A stretch of 64,000 nucleotides of DNA from the NCBI RefSeq assembly GCF_900114205.1, contig NZ_FOSH01000010.1, positions 43,157 to 107,156 of the forward strand, given 5' to 3'. The notes beneath the pieces were generated by a model. The model worked only from the letters and a program-made list of their open reading frames with translations. It was not told where the DNA came from and ran no database searches. A program made the translations under genes and the position numbers. Of this stretch, positions 28,704-37,739 are shown piece by piece (within the stretch, counting starts at the first letter, position 1; every line of letters starts with the position of its first letter). Origin of the DNA: Methylophaga sulfidovorans. GTDB lineage: Bacteria; Pseudomonadota; Gammaproteobacteria; Nitrosococcales; Methylophagaceae.

Positions 28704-29480
28704 GTGTTACTGAATGCAGTAGTGATTGTTTTGCGTGAGGTGCTGGAAGCCTCATTGATTATTAGCGTGTTTCTGGCGCTCAGCCAAATTTTGAATCGTA
28801 GTTTAAAGTGGATGTTACTGGCTTTAGTCTTAGGCTTAATCAGTGGTTTTATCTACGCTGGTACGATTAGTACTGTATCAATGGCCTTTGGTGGGATTGG
28901 ACAGGAAATCGTCAATGCGACGATTAATATCCTTATTTTCATAGCCTTAATTATTTTTGTGTACGCCATACCACATCAAACTAACCAACGTTGTCGTCAG
29001 CTCACTGTGATAGCCATTATGAGCACTGTTATCCTGGCTATTATGCGCGAAGGGTCTGAAGTGCTGTTATTTATTACCGGGTTTATTGGTGTACCGGACT
29101 TATTGGGCCCTGTATTAATGGGCGGTGCGGTGGGTGCTGGCCTCGGTGTCAGCGTTGGTGTGTTTATTTATTATTTTATTGTTAACCTTATACCCCGATA
29201 CGGTGTGTGGGTTGGCTATTTATTATTGTTACTGGTGGCGGGAAGTTTGATGTCGCAGGCGGTAGAATTTTTAATTCAGGCGGATCTGTTAACCTCGTCA
29301 GAACCTGTCTGGAATAGCTCAAATATTATTGATGAACACTCCGTTGCCGGACAGCTTCTGTTTGCATTATTGGGATATGAAGCCACGCCTCAGACAAGTC
29401 AGGTAATTGCTTATATCTGTAGTATGACAGCCTTGTTTTGTGTGGCGATGTTCAGCTTTATAAAGCGAGACCGAAATTAA
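28704..29480 (+). CDS. FTR1-family iron permease (EfeU-like)
   Basis: 258 aa, about seven membrane helices. Both signature REXXE motifs are present: REVLE at residues 11-15 and REGSE at 115-119, which carry Fe3+ through the membrane in EfeU and yeast Ftr1p. GTG start at 28704, 5 nt after the cupredoxin gene. The stop overlaps the next ATG (TAATG). Its place in an operon with a diiron oxidase and a PmrAB-like system suggests that iron supply is matched to that pathway. Confidence 0.92.
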   Translation: MLLNAVVIVLREVLEASLIISVFLALSQILNRSLKWMLLALVLGLISGFIYAGTISTVSMAFGGIGQEIVNATINILIFIALIIFVYAIPHQTNQRCRQLTVIAIMSTVILAIMREGSEVLLFITGFIGVPDLLGPVLMGGAVGAGLGVSVGVFIYYFIVNLIPRYGVWVGYLLLLLVAGSLMSQAVEFLIQADLLTSSEPVWNSSNIIDEHSVAGQLLFALLGYEATPQTSQVIAYICSMTALFCVAMFSFIKRDRN

Positions 29481-30166
29481 TGAAATACCGTGTAATCACA
29501 TTCACTGGCGCTTTATTCCTTGCGCCTCTCATGGCACAAGCTGATGGCTCAGCGATTGATAAAGTCTATCACCCCTATGTACAGCCACTGGAAAGAGAAC
29601 TTGAGTGGCGGATGATTACCTCCGAAGGCGATAGTTTGCAAAAACTCAGCTATGGGCAGTCATTGTCTGATCGACTTTATGTTGAAGGTTATCTTACCGC
29701 CAGTGAAGAAAATGATAATTTCCGTTTGCATAGCTATGAACTAGAAGCAAAATGGCAACTCACTGAGCAGGGAGAGTATGCCATTGACTGGGGGCTGGTC
29801 ACTGAGCTTGAAAAATCCAATATCCGCGATCAATGGGAAGCAGCTACTGGACTGCTCATGGAAAAACAATGGGGTAGATGGGTAGGCGCTGCAAATCTGT
29901 GGTTAGAATATGAATGGGGTGATGATATTGAGGAAGAGTTTGAAACAGCTTTAAGTATGCAAGCACGTTACCGGTTGTCACCTAAATTCGAACCCGCGAT
30001 TGAATATTATGCTGGTGAAGAAACTCGTGCAATTGGCCCAGTTGCACTGGGCGATATTCGCTTTTCTGCTGGTAAAAAACTCCATTGGGAAACTGGGGTA
30101 TTATTCGGTGTTGGCAAACAATCTCCTAATGCCACATTACGCTTCCTGACGGAGTTTGAGTTTTAG
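29480..30166 (+). CDS. Outer-membrane-like protein of the iron-uptake operon
   Basis: 228 aa from the ATG at 29480 that overlaps the FTR1 stop; the longer frame to 29438 is inside FTR1 and is not used. Signal peptide FTGALFLAPLMAQA. The mature protein has alternating strands (RLYVEGYLTASEEN, HSYELEAKWQL, YAIDWGLVTELEKS) and ends LRFLTEFEF, with a terminal aromatic as in beta barrels. Probably a 10-12-strand outer-membrane or periplasmic beta protein. I do not recognise a named family. Confidence 0.75.
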   Translation: MKYRVITFTGALFLAPLMAQADGSAIDKVYHPYVQPLERELEWRMITSEGDSLQKLSYGQSLSDRLYVEGYLTASEENDNFRLHSYELEAKWQLTEQGEYAIDWGLVTELEKSNIRDQWEAATGLLMEKQWGRWVGAANLWLEYEWGDDIEEEFETALSMQARYRLSPKFEPAIEYYAGEETRAIGPVALGDIRFSAGKKLHWETGVLFGVGKQSPNATLRFLTEFEF

Positions 30167-30503
30167 TCTATGTTAAGTTTTGTTGAAACTTTAAGATTCT
30201 GTTAATAAGCTATCACTATTATGGCTTTACCTTAATGACGATAGAGCTAAGTGATGCAAACAGGGACGATAATAATAAAACCAGTCAGTATAAATAGTGA
30301 ATGGGCAAAGCTAATCAGTACATATCAGCAGCAAGCTCTGACACTAGCAGTTCAAACTTTCTGTATGCCTAAATCACCTGCATTTTTTCCTAAAACTGGC
30401 AATCTTCTATTCTGCCGTCTGATACCGGTCCTCGAAACACTGGAACTGGCTATATGTTCTTTGGCCTTTCTATTCCTTTCTTCTCTCTTTTGTTCAGGAA
30501 AAC
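30167..30503 (+). other. 337-bp regulatory gap before the metal efflux operon
   Basis: No convincing gene. It holds the regulator box and -10 at 30190-30222. An 88-codon frame starts at 30251 and ends in a hydrophobic stretch (CSLAFLFLSSLFC); it has weak codon character and no good ribosome site, so I treat it as non-coding or at most a leader. The long leader between the predicted promoter and the ATG at 30504 could carry further control. Confidence 0.5.
30190..30222 (+). promoter_or_regulatory. PmrA/QseB-like box and -10 for the metal efflux operon
   Basis: TTTAAG, five nucleotides (ATTCT), GTTAAT: TTAA cores 11 bp apart. Ten nucleotides later is TATTAT, a good -10. Same layout as the sites at 20.7 and 22.05 kb. 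A third single half-site CTTAAT lies at 30231. Confidence 0.5.
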
Positions 30504-31601
30504 ATGATGTTGAGTAATTTGTTACGCCTCTTATTTATGACTATTACACTCGGCTTATCCATCCCTGCATATGCGCAAAGTTTGCAACTGGATAAAACCC
30601 AAATGGACAATCTTGGGGTGTCTTATCAGGCAGCGGTGTCAGTTTCTGAAACTAAAAGTCATCATTATCCAGCCAAAGTGTCTGTGCCTAATGCGAACCG
30701 GAATATTGTTCATACCAGTCAGGAAGGTGTCGTCACGCAAATGTTAGTGGCTGAAGGCGATGTTGTTAAAGCAGGGCAGGTACTGGCGACCATTAATAGT
30801 CCAGCCTTATTAACGCTGCAAGCACAGTATTTACAAGCTGAGGGACTGTTATCGCAATTACTGACTGAAATGCAGCGCGATAAACAATTATTTAATGAGG
30901 GCATCATTGCTGAGCGTCGTTATCTGGATGCCCAGACGCGCTACCAACAGCAAAAAACACTAGTTGATAGCCAAATTAAAACCCTGCAGTTAGCTGGAAT
31001 GCCATTAGAAGCTATCAGAACATTAAAGCAGCAGCAAAAGATGGATAGCCACTTACAAGTTCGTGCTGTCAGTGATGGTGTTGTCATGGCACAAAATGCG
31101 GTGATTGGCCAACGGGTAATGGCATCGGATGTTTTATATGAAGTGGCCGATTTATCAACACTATGGTTGGAAATCCATGTACCACTTGCTGTCGCCAGTA
31201 ACATCAGTATCGGTTCAAAAGTTGTGGTGTGTGACAGAGATGTCTCAGCCGCTGTTATGACTGTCGGTAGGCAAGTTCATGATATTGATCAGGGTGTTTT
31301 AGTACGAGCTGAGACGTCTGAAAATACGGATTTACTGACACCTGGCGAATTTGTGCAAGTTTGTTTTGTGCAAAATAACAACTCTGTGCTTTATGAGATC
31401 CCCTACAAAGCCATATTACGTATCGATGGCATAACACATATATTTTATTTTGATGGTAAATCCATCAGCCTGAAACCGGTTCATATTGTTTCTCAGTCTG
31501 ATAATAAAGTCACCGTATCTGATGCTTTTTTAAGCTCAGGCTATGTGGTTGAAGAAGGCGTGTCCTCGCTTAAATCTGCCTGGCAAGCAGTAGGAGAATA
31601 G
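30504..31601 (+). CDS. Heavy-metal RND efflux periplasmic adaptor (CzcB/CusB-like)
   Basis: 365 aa with signal peptide (FMTITLGLSIPAYA). Barrel-sandwich halves are GVVTQMLVAEGDVVKAGQVL and VRAVSDGVVMAQNAVIGQRV, separated by a short coiled-coil hairpin with FNEGIIAERRYLDAQ; the beta-barrel region follows. This short-hairpin arrangement is typical of the metal (HME) class. AGGAAAAC stands before the ATG. Two nt separate it from the CzcA-like gene. No His/Met-rich metal-binding N-terminus is visible. Confidence 0.88.
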   Translation: MMLSNLLRLLFMTITLGLSIPAYAQSLQLDKTQMDNLGVSYQAAVSVSETKSHHYPAKVSVPNANRNIVHTSQEGVVTQMLVAEGDVVKAGQVLATINSPALLTLQAQYLQAEGLLSQLLTEMQRDKQLFNEGIIAERRYLDAQTRYQQQKTLVDSQIKTLQLAGMPLEAIRTLKQQQKMDSHLQVRAVSDGVVMAQNAVIGQRVMASDVLYEVADLSTLWLEIHVPLAVASNISIGSKVVVCDRDVSAAVMTVGRQVHDIDQGVLVRAETSENTDLLTPGEFVQVCFVQNNNSVLYEIPYKAILRIDGITHIFYFDGKSISLKPVHIVSQSDNKVTVSDAFLSSGYVVEEGVSSLKSAWQAVGE

Positions 31602-31603
31602 AT

Positions 31604-34600
31604 ATGGATCGCCTTATCCGTTTTTCATTGACGCAGCGTCTGATGATGCTAATTCTAGTGGTTGTTTTGATCGGTTTTGGCTGGAAAGCGTTTAACGATA
31701 CGCCGATTGATGCTTTTCCTGATGTCTCAACAACACAGGTAAAAATTATCCTCAAAGCCCCGGGTATGACACCGGAAGAGGTGGAAAGTCGTATTACCGC
31801 TTTAGTCGAAGTTGAGATGTTGGGGATCCCCAAACAACGCATGTTACGTTCAGTCGTAAAATATGGGCTGACAGATATTACCGTTGATTTTGAAGAAGGC
31901 ACCGATATTTACTGGGCTCGTCAGCAAGTGGCTGAACGTCTTTCAGCCATCAAGGATACCTTACCGAGTGATATTCAAGGTGGCCTGGCACCGTTAACAA
32001 CACCTTTAGGTGAAATGTTTATGTTTACGGTGAATAGTCCCACACTGAATTTAATGCAGCGCCGGGAATTACTGGATTGGGTTATCAGACCTGCCTTACG
32101 TAGCGTAGAAGGTGTGGCTGATGTGAATTCACTAGGCGGCTACGTTAAAACCTTTGAAATTATTCCGGATTTAGCCAAACTGGCTGCATTGAATATCAGT
32201 CTTGCCGATATCCAACAGGCATTAGAAAACAACAACCGTAATGATGGTGCAGGACGTATCGATGAAGGCGAAGAGGTATTACTGGTACGCGCACAGGGCA
32301 GTTTGCAAAACCTCGATGATATAAAACGTTTAGTGGTTAAATCCGATGCAAATGAACCTGTTTTATTGTCACAAGTGGCAGAGTGCCGGATTGGTTCGCT
32401 GACGCGTTATGGTGCGGTCAGTGCCAATGGACAGGGTGAAGCAGTTCAAGGTCTGGTATTAGGTTTACGCGGTGCAAATGCCAAGAAAGTCGTCGCCGGT
32501 ATCGAAAAACGGCTAGCCGAGTTACAGCCCTCATTACCCGATGATGTGACGATCGATGTCTTTTACAACCGTGGTGAACTGGTAGCCGATGCCATTCATG
32601 GCGTAAATAAAGCATTGATTGAAGCCGTTGTATTGGTCTTGGTGTTTTTGCTTTTATTCCTCGGGGATATTCGTGCGGCTATCGTGGTGGCATTGGTATT
32701 ACCGCTTTCTGCGATGATTACCTTTATTATGATGCGTCAGTTTGGTTTATCAGCCAACTTGATGAGTTTAGGTGGTTTAACCATTGCCATCGGTATGTTG
32801 GTTGATGCCGCCGTGGTAGTGGTTGAAAACATCGTCTCACAATTAGCCGATAAATCACGGGCAGCGGTGCTGCCAAGACTGCATTTAATTTATCGTGCAG
32901 TGAAAAATGTCTCAGTGCCTGTCACCTCAGGCATCATCATTATCGTCATTGTGTTTCTGCCATTACTGACTTTACAGGGGTTGGAAGGAAAGCTGTTTAT
33001 TCCCGTGGCTTTGACGATTGTATTTGCACTGGCCGGCTCCTTAGTTTTATCACTGACGGTGATTCCGGTGCTGGCCTCTTTTTTACTGAAACACGTCTCT
33101 CATGATGAACCATTGTTACCGAGACTATTAAAAAGGCTCTATTCACCTGTATTAGCCTGGTCTCTGGATCATACAAAAAGCGTGGTGATGATAGCGTTAC
33201 TGTTATTAGCATTTGCTGCTGTTTTATACACCCAAGTGGGTAAAGCTTTTATGCCGGTGATGGATGAGGGTGATTTGATTGTGCAATTAGAAAAACTGCC
33301 TTCAATTACCTTAGAGCAGTCAGTCGCTTTAGATAAACGTGTGCAACAGGCATTATTAAAAAATGTGCCGGAAATCACTGGCGTGGTAGCCCGCACAGGC
33401 GCCGATGAACTCGGGTTGGACCCAATGGGATTAAACGAAACAGATATGTTTTTAATCCTGAAACCACGAGAGCAATGGCAGGTTGCAACAAAAGAAGCCT
33501 TAAAACTAAAGATCAGACAGGTTCTGGAGCAATTCCCAGGTTTGAATTACGGTTTTACCCAACCAATTGAAATGCGTGTGTCAGAAATGCTCACCGGGGT
33601 AAGAGGGGATCTCGCCATCAAAATATTTGGTGAAGACGGTGACACTCTCAATGAGCTAGCGAAACAGGTTGTACAGGTCGTTTCCGGTATTCAAGGCGCT
33701 GAAGATGTTATCACCAGCCAGAATGATGGTGCTCAGTACTATCAAATTGATCTGAATGCATTAACACTGGGGCGTTTGGGCTTAAGTGTTGAAGATGTAT
33801 TACCACAATTACGCATGCTGATTCAGGGCAGTCAGGTAGGGACGATTTATCAGGGGGCCAGACGATATCCACTGGTAATTCAAGGTGAACGTAACTTACA
33901 GAAAATGGCTAGTCTGTTTGCTCATGCACGATTAAATGTCACCGGTAACAGACAAGTACAGATTTCTGATCTGGCTACTTTAAAACGCGTTGAAGGCCCT
34001 GTGTCTATTCGTCGGGAACAAGGACAGCGTATGACTGTGGTAGTAGCAAATGTGGCTGATCGAGACTTAGTGAGTTTTGTGGAAGAAGCCCAGGCTAAGG
34101 TAGCTAAAGATATCAAGTTACCTAGTGGCTATCAGTTCTCCTGGGGCGGTCAGTTTGAAAATCAGCAACGAGCAGCAAAACGTTTAATGGTGGTTATTCC
34201 CGTAGCCTTATCTCTGATTTTCTTATTATTATTTTCCACATTCCGTTCATTACGCCAGGCCATTCTCGTCATGAGTAATGTGCCTTTTGCCATGGTGGGG
34301 GGCATAACTGCCCTGTGGCTGACCGGTGAATATTTATCGGTGCCTGCGTCAGTCGGATTTATCGCTTTACTGGGTATTGCTGTATTAAACGGCGTGGTGA
34401 TGGTCAGTTATTTTAATGAGCTGTTAGATACGGGAATGGCAGTAGATGACGTCGTTAGAGAAGGTGCTATGCGTCGTTTAAGACCTGTGATGATGACGGC
34501 TACCATTGCCGCCTTTGGTCTCGTGCCCTTGTTGTTTGCCAGCGGTCCAGGTTCAGAAATTCAACGGCCATTAGCCATTGTGGTAATTGGTGGACTGGTC

Positions 34601-34666
34601 AGTGCTACCTTGCTGACCCTGGTTTTACTGCCATTATTATTCAGACGATTTGGAGTCGCAAAATGA
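31604..34666 (+). CDS. Heavy-metal RND efflux permease (CzcA/CusA family)
   Basis: 1020 aa, full-length HME-RND. N-terminal helix LMMLILVVVLIGFGWKAF, then DAFPDVSTTQVKI, the conserved opening of CzcA/CusA. TM4 carries the proton relay LTIAIGMLVDAAVVVVENIV. The central segment ARTGADELGLDPMGLNETD corresponds to the metal-specificity loop; it differs from the Cus methionine pattern, so the metal (Zn, Co, Cd, Ni, Cu) cannot be assigned. Overlaps DUF3240 by 4 nt. Outer-membrane partner not in this operon. Confidence 0.92.
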   Translation: MDRLIRFSLTQRLMMLILVVVLIGFGWKAFNDTPIDAFPDVSTTQVKIILKAPGMTPEEVESRITALVEVEMLGIPKQRMLRSVVKYGLTDITVDFEEGTDIYWARQQVAERLSAIKDTLPSDIQGGLAPLTTPLGEMFMFTVNSPTLNLMQRRELLDWVIRPALRSVEGVADVNSLGGYVKTFEIIPDLAKLAALNISLADIQQALENNNRNDGAGRIDEGEEVLLVRAQGSLQNLDDIKRLVVKSDANEPVLLSQVAECRIGSLTRYGAVSANGQGEAVQGLVLGLRGANAKKVVAGIEKRLAELQPSLPDDVTIDVFYNRGELVADAIHGVNKALIEAVVLVLVFLLLFLGDIRAAIVVALVLPLSAMITFIMMRQFGLSANLMSLGGLTIAIGMLVDAAVVVVENIVSQLADKSRAAVLPRLHLIYRAVKNVSVPVTSGIIIIVIVFLPLLTLQGLEGKLFIPVALTIVFALAGSLVLSLTVIPVLASFLLKHVSHDEPLLPRLLKRLYSPVLAWSLDHTKSVVMIALLLLAFAAVLYTQVGKAFMPVMDEGDLIVQLEKLPSITLEQSVALDKRVQQALLKNVPEITGVVARTGADELGLDPMGLNETDMFLILKPREQWQVATKEALKLKIRQVLEQFPGLNYGFTQPIEMRVSEMLTGVRGDLAIKIFGEDGDTLNELAKQVVQVVSGIQGAEDVITSQNDGAQYYQIDLNALTLGRLGLSVEDVLPQLRMLIQGSQVGTIYQGARRYPLVIQGERNLQKMASLFAHARLNVTGNRQVQISDLATLKRVEGPVSIRREQGQRMTVVVANVADRDLVSFVEEAQAKVAKDIKLPSGYQFSWGGQFENQQRAAKRLMVVIPVALSLIFLLLFSTFRSLRQAILVMSNVPFAMVGGITALWLTGEYLSVPASVGFIALLGIAVLNGVVMVSYFNELLDTGMAVDDVVREGAMRRLRPVMMTATIAAFGLVPLLFASGPGSEIQRPLAIVVIGGLVSATLLTLVLLPLLFRRFGVAK

Positions 34667-34959
34667 CATGTTTATTGGCACTGATTGTAAAGCCGACGTT
34701 AGAAGCGGCTATAAGTGACTGGTTGTTATTACATCCATCCATTGACGGATTTACCTCGCAGCAGGCTTCGGGCCATGGAAGTGGACATCCTATGAGTATT
34801 ACCGAGCAGGTAGCAGGGCAACGGCAACAATTGATTTACTGGTTAGAACTGGATGCAGAGGTCGTCAAAACCATACTTGATGAATTGGCAGCGAGTTTTT
34901 CTGGGGCGGATATTCGTTACTGGCAATTACCTTTAGCCGCAAGCGGACTTATTCGCTAG
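34663..34959 (+). CDS. DUF3240 family protein
   Basis: 98 aa. Residues 1-95 match the DUF3240 pattern (LLALIVKPTLEAAISDWLL, GFTSQQASGHG, ERVAG-like EQVAGQRQQLIYW), a ferredoxin-like PII-type small domain regularly found after CzcA genes. The ATG overlaps the CzcA-like stop. It may sense or modulate pump activity; no experiment known to me. The 3' end overlaps the convergent lapG gene by 11 nt. Confidence 0.85.
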   Translation: MTCLLALIVKPTLEAAISDWLLLHPSIDGFTSQQASGHGSGHPMSITEQVAGQRQQLIYWLELDAEVVKTILDELAASFSGADIRYWQLPLAASGLIR

Positions 34960-35620
34960 TCGCTTCTTCTGCCTGTTGCTGCATACGTTTTTCTAAGTCC
35001 TGCCATAAAGACAAACGGGAAGAGCCGCCGACACGCTGGCCTTCCCCTCGTGATTTTGCCAACCACAAACCGGTACCATTGAAGCTGTAAACAGGGGTTA
35101 AATCATTACGCTGCGTGGCTGGTTTAATGTCGGTGATTAAGTTATCCAGAACGAGTGGCACCGAGCGTTTTGTTTTGAAGTAGGTTAGCACCATATGAGC
35201 TTGATTGAGTTCTTTCGCTTTAACGTAGGTGATACGTAATTTATCTTCATCGACGCCAAGCTCTTTTAGTGTGAAATATTTAGCTATCGAATAGTCTTCA
35301 CAGTCTCCGCCGCCAATGGACAGCATTTCCAATGGGGTTGCCCAGTAGTCTTTTTTGTTCCAGAGATCGATATCATCGATAAACAATACATTGGTATTAA
35401 AAAACTTATTCACCAGTTCCAGCTTTTCAGCTTCTGGTAAGTCCTTATTCTCATCCACCAGTTTTTGCCAGTCTTCGACACGTTTACGGGCAAATTTATT
35501 GTATTGCACCTCAATTTTGTCTAACACACGTGTACTGATATTGAGGTCGGCGACAAGCGGCAACGACAATAACAGAAATGTCAGTATCAACAATAATGAC
35601 AGAGGGCGTTTAAACAACAT
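34949..35620 (-). CDS. lapG: Periplasmic transglutaminase-like cysteine protease LapG
   Basis: 223 aa with an N-terminal signal/anchor (LSLLLILTFLLLSLPLVA). The BTLCP catalytic triad is visible: C107 in IGGGDCEDYS, H142 in NQAHMVL, D159 in LVLDNLITD. LapG cleaves the N-terminal region of RTX-type adhesins (LapA) when not held by LapD, releasing biofilm cells. It lies 14 nt downstream of lapD in one transcript. No adhesin or type I secretion gene is in the window. Confidence 0.93.
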   Translation of the reverse strand: MLFKRPLSLLLILTFLLLSLPLVADLNISTRVLDKIEVQYNKFARKRVEDWQKLVDENKDLPEAEKLELVNKFFNTNVLFIDDIDLWNKKDYWATPLEMLSIGGGDCEDYSIAKYFTLKELGVDEDKLRITYVKAKELNQAHMVLTYFKTKRSVPLVLDNLITDIKPATQRNDLTPVYSFNGTGLWLAKSRGEGQRVGGSSRLSLWQDLEKRMQQQAEEATSE

Positions 35621-35634
35621 GGATAGCTCAGACT

Positions 35635-37533
35635 TTAACGACTGATACCGTAAATGCCAGCTTGTTTAACCGTATTAAAATCTTCATCAGCCGTCACCGC
35701 CTCAGCAAGTACTTTGATATCGAGTAAACGAGAGACATCATGCATAATTTCCAGGAAGTCTGGTTTACTGGCGTTACCACGAATATTTTGTGTCAGATCA
35801 CGGGCAAGTCTGACGTAGTCGAGATGCAAATGACGTAAGTCATCGACCGCAATAATATCTGCAGAGTAACGCTTAATAAGACTCTTAGCGCCCAATGACT
35901 TCACAAAACGACTGAAATTGGTAAAGGCTTTGAGGTTTTTAGTAGCAGCATAGGCTGAGACAGAAAAAGTTAGTAATTCAGCAGAAATAACGGACTGTTC
36001 AATACGTGATTCCAGCCATTTATGAAAACTCGCTGAAGCGATAGAATCCATGGTCAGATTGATGCTGACAGGGCAGCTAATATGATCCTGTTCCATTTTC
36101 AGTAAGACTTTATTCACAATGCAGCGATCAACAGACTCTGCCTGTCCAAATTCTTGTGCCATAGAGAAAAATGTACCGACAGACAATGTCTTACCTGCTT
36201 TATCTTTCACAAAACTAAAGGCTTCCTGCATCACTTTAACCGGTTTAGCACCATCGTAATTGTAAGCTTCAGCAGTGAAATAGATTTCAGGTGTATCACG
36301 ATTAACGGCATGGGTGATAACTGCTTTCCATTCCTGTTCAGACAAGGAACTGATAGAGTCATCCTTAATGAAAAAGGCATTGTGGCCAATAATGCTGGCT
36401 TGTTCGTAGGCTTCGATTAAAGCAGGCATTAGACGTTCAAATTCACTGGTACGGTCATATTTCACCAAACCAAAGTGAACCAGATCTTCCACTTCATAAT
36501 GCTCTGCCAACTCGGTTAGCGCTTGCTGCAAATTTTTAGCAAATGATTGAACAAGGCTGATGTCAGATTCATCATAAATAATCGCAAATTCAGCCCCATA
36601 AAGACGATAGGCATTACCATTACCCGCTACCGCATTATTCAGTATTCGCGCCATATCTTTTAGCAGCGTATCAGCGAGTTGATTGCCTTTCTCTTTGCTG
36701 ATAGCGGCCAGATCAAGAAACTTGATATAGCTGACATAACCCGTGTGTCCACTGGAAAGTCGTCGTTTAACATCAGCGGTGAAGGTGGCCTGATTCAGCA
36801 ATCGGGTCAATGCGTCGCGTTTAAGGTTGTCATTGAGGGCATCCAACCGTTGATTAAGTCGGGTAATAGTGTCGCCAATTTTGACTGACATACTGTTCAT
36901 CGATTGAGCAACCTGTCGGACTTCTTTAGTCCAGGGTAAGCGTTCAATGGTCGTAAATTGACCGGAAGAAATTTCGTTAGCCTGTTTTTGTATCGCTTTA
37001 AGCGGTTGTAAGGTAAAGCGTAATACCAGCATTAATAAAGCAAATGCACCAACAAAAATAATAGCTGAATACAGTAAGGTTTCTTTTGCCTGTTTATAGA
37101 GTTTCAGGTAAGCATAAGCTGGATTACTACTGACATAGAGCGTGCCTGAAATTGACCAGCCTGAGCTGATTTCTGTTGAGGCTGTAGCAGATTTCATTGG
37201 TAACCAGTTGATAAGCCATTGCGGTACGCCTTGCATCTTAACCGGGTTTTTCAACATCACCAGTGTTTTACCATCAATATCCTCTAAACGCATTTCACGG
37301 TAATAGCCCATATCAAATATGGCATTCATCATCGTTTGTAATATCGGATCATTTTCGTCTTCCATATGCGGGCTAAGTGAAAGACCCAGCGATGTGGCGG
37401 TGTCCTGCATATGTATTTCAGATTCAACTTCGAGATAGTCACGGATACTGCCCATGCTAATCACAAAGCTTGCTGAAAAAACAATCAGAAAAAGTAAGCT
37501 GATTAGAATTAACAACTGCTTAGAAAGTGACAT
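35635..37533 (-). CDS. lapD: c-di-GMP receptor LapD (degenerate GGDEF-EAL)
   Basis: 632 aa. Order: TM1 (LLILISLLFLIVFSASFVIS), periplasmic LapD_MoxY_N domain (about 25-150) with DMGYYREMRLED, TM2, HAMP, an S-helix, then GGDEF with RLYGAEF in place of GGDEF, and an EAL domain whose signature reads EAF (VMQEAFSFV). Both enzymatic sites thus look dead, as expected of a receptor. On binding c-di-GMP, LapD sequesters LapG. Ends AGIYGISR, which I consider the natural end of this family. Confidence 0.92.
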   Translation of the reverse strand: MSLSKQLLILISLLFLIVFSASFVISMGSIRDYLEVESEIHMQDTATSLGLSLSPHMEDENDPILQTMMNAIFDMGYYREMRLEDIDGKTLVMLKNPVKMQGVPQWLINWLPMKSATASTEISSGWSISGTLYVSSNPAYAYLKLYKQAKETLLYSAIIFVGAFALLMLVLRFTLQPLKAIQKQANEISSGQFTTIERLPWTKEVRQVAQSMNSMSVKIGDTITRLNQRLDALNDNLKRDALTRLLNQATFTADVKRRLSSGHTGYVSYIKFLDLAAISKEKGNQLADTLLKDMARILNNAVAGNGNAYRLYGAEFAIIYDESDISLVQSFAKNLQQALTELAEHYEVEDLVHFGLVKYDRTSEFERLMPALIEAYEQASIIGHNAFFIKDDSISSLSEQEWKAVITHAVNRDTPEIYFTAEAYNYDGAKPVKVMQEAFSFVKDKAGKTLSVGTFFSMAQEFGQAESVDRCIVNKVLLKMEQDHISCPVSINLTMDSIASASFHKWLESRIEQSVISAELLTFSVSAYAATKNLKAFTNFSRFVKSLGAKSLIKRYSADIIAVDDLRHLHLDYVRLARDLTQNIRGNASKPDFLEIMHDVSRLLDIKVLAEAVTADEDFNTVKQAGIYGISR

Positions 37534-37739
37534 ATTGATTTCCTTATTACGATGTTCAGGCCATTTTAAGTAGTGCCTGATGTATATCGGCTAACTTGAT
37601 GGAATCTGATGAATTATCACCAAAACGCTAACAATACCCTGACCAAGGCATCACAGCAAGCAAAGTCAGTACCGGTGATAATACTTTTGTTTCAGTAGCT
37701 AGATTGCTACGATCAGCGTTTCATTTATAGGCGATACAG

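Noticed and set aside
30251..30517. 88-codon open frame before the metal efflux operon
   Set aside because: No good ribosome site, odd composition, overlaps the start of the adaptor gene. Kept only as a remote leader-peptide possibility.
35635..35700. LapD EAL domain looked truncated at its end
   Set aside because: The ending AGIYGISR agrees with what I recall for LapD proteins, so no truncation is claimed.
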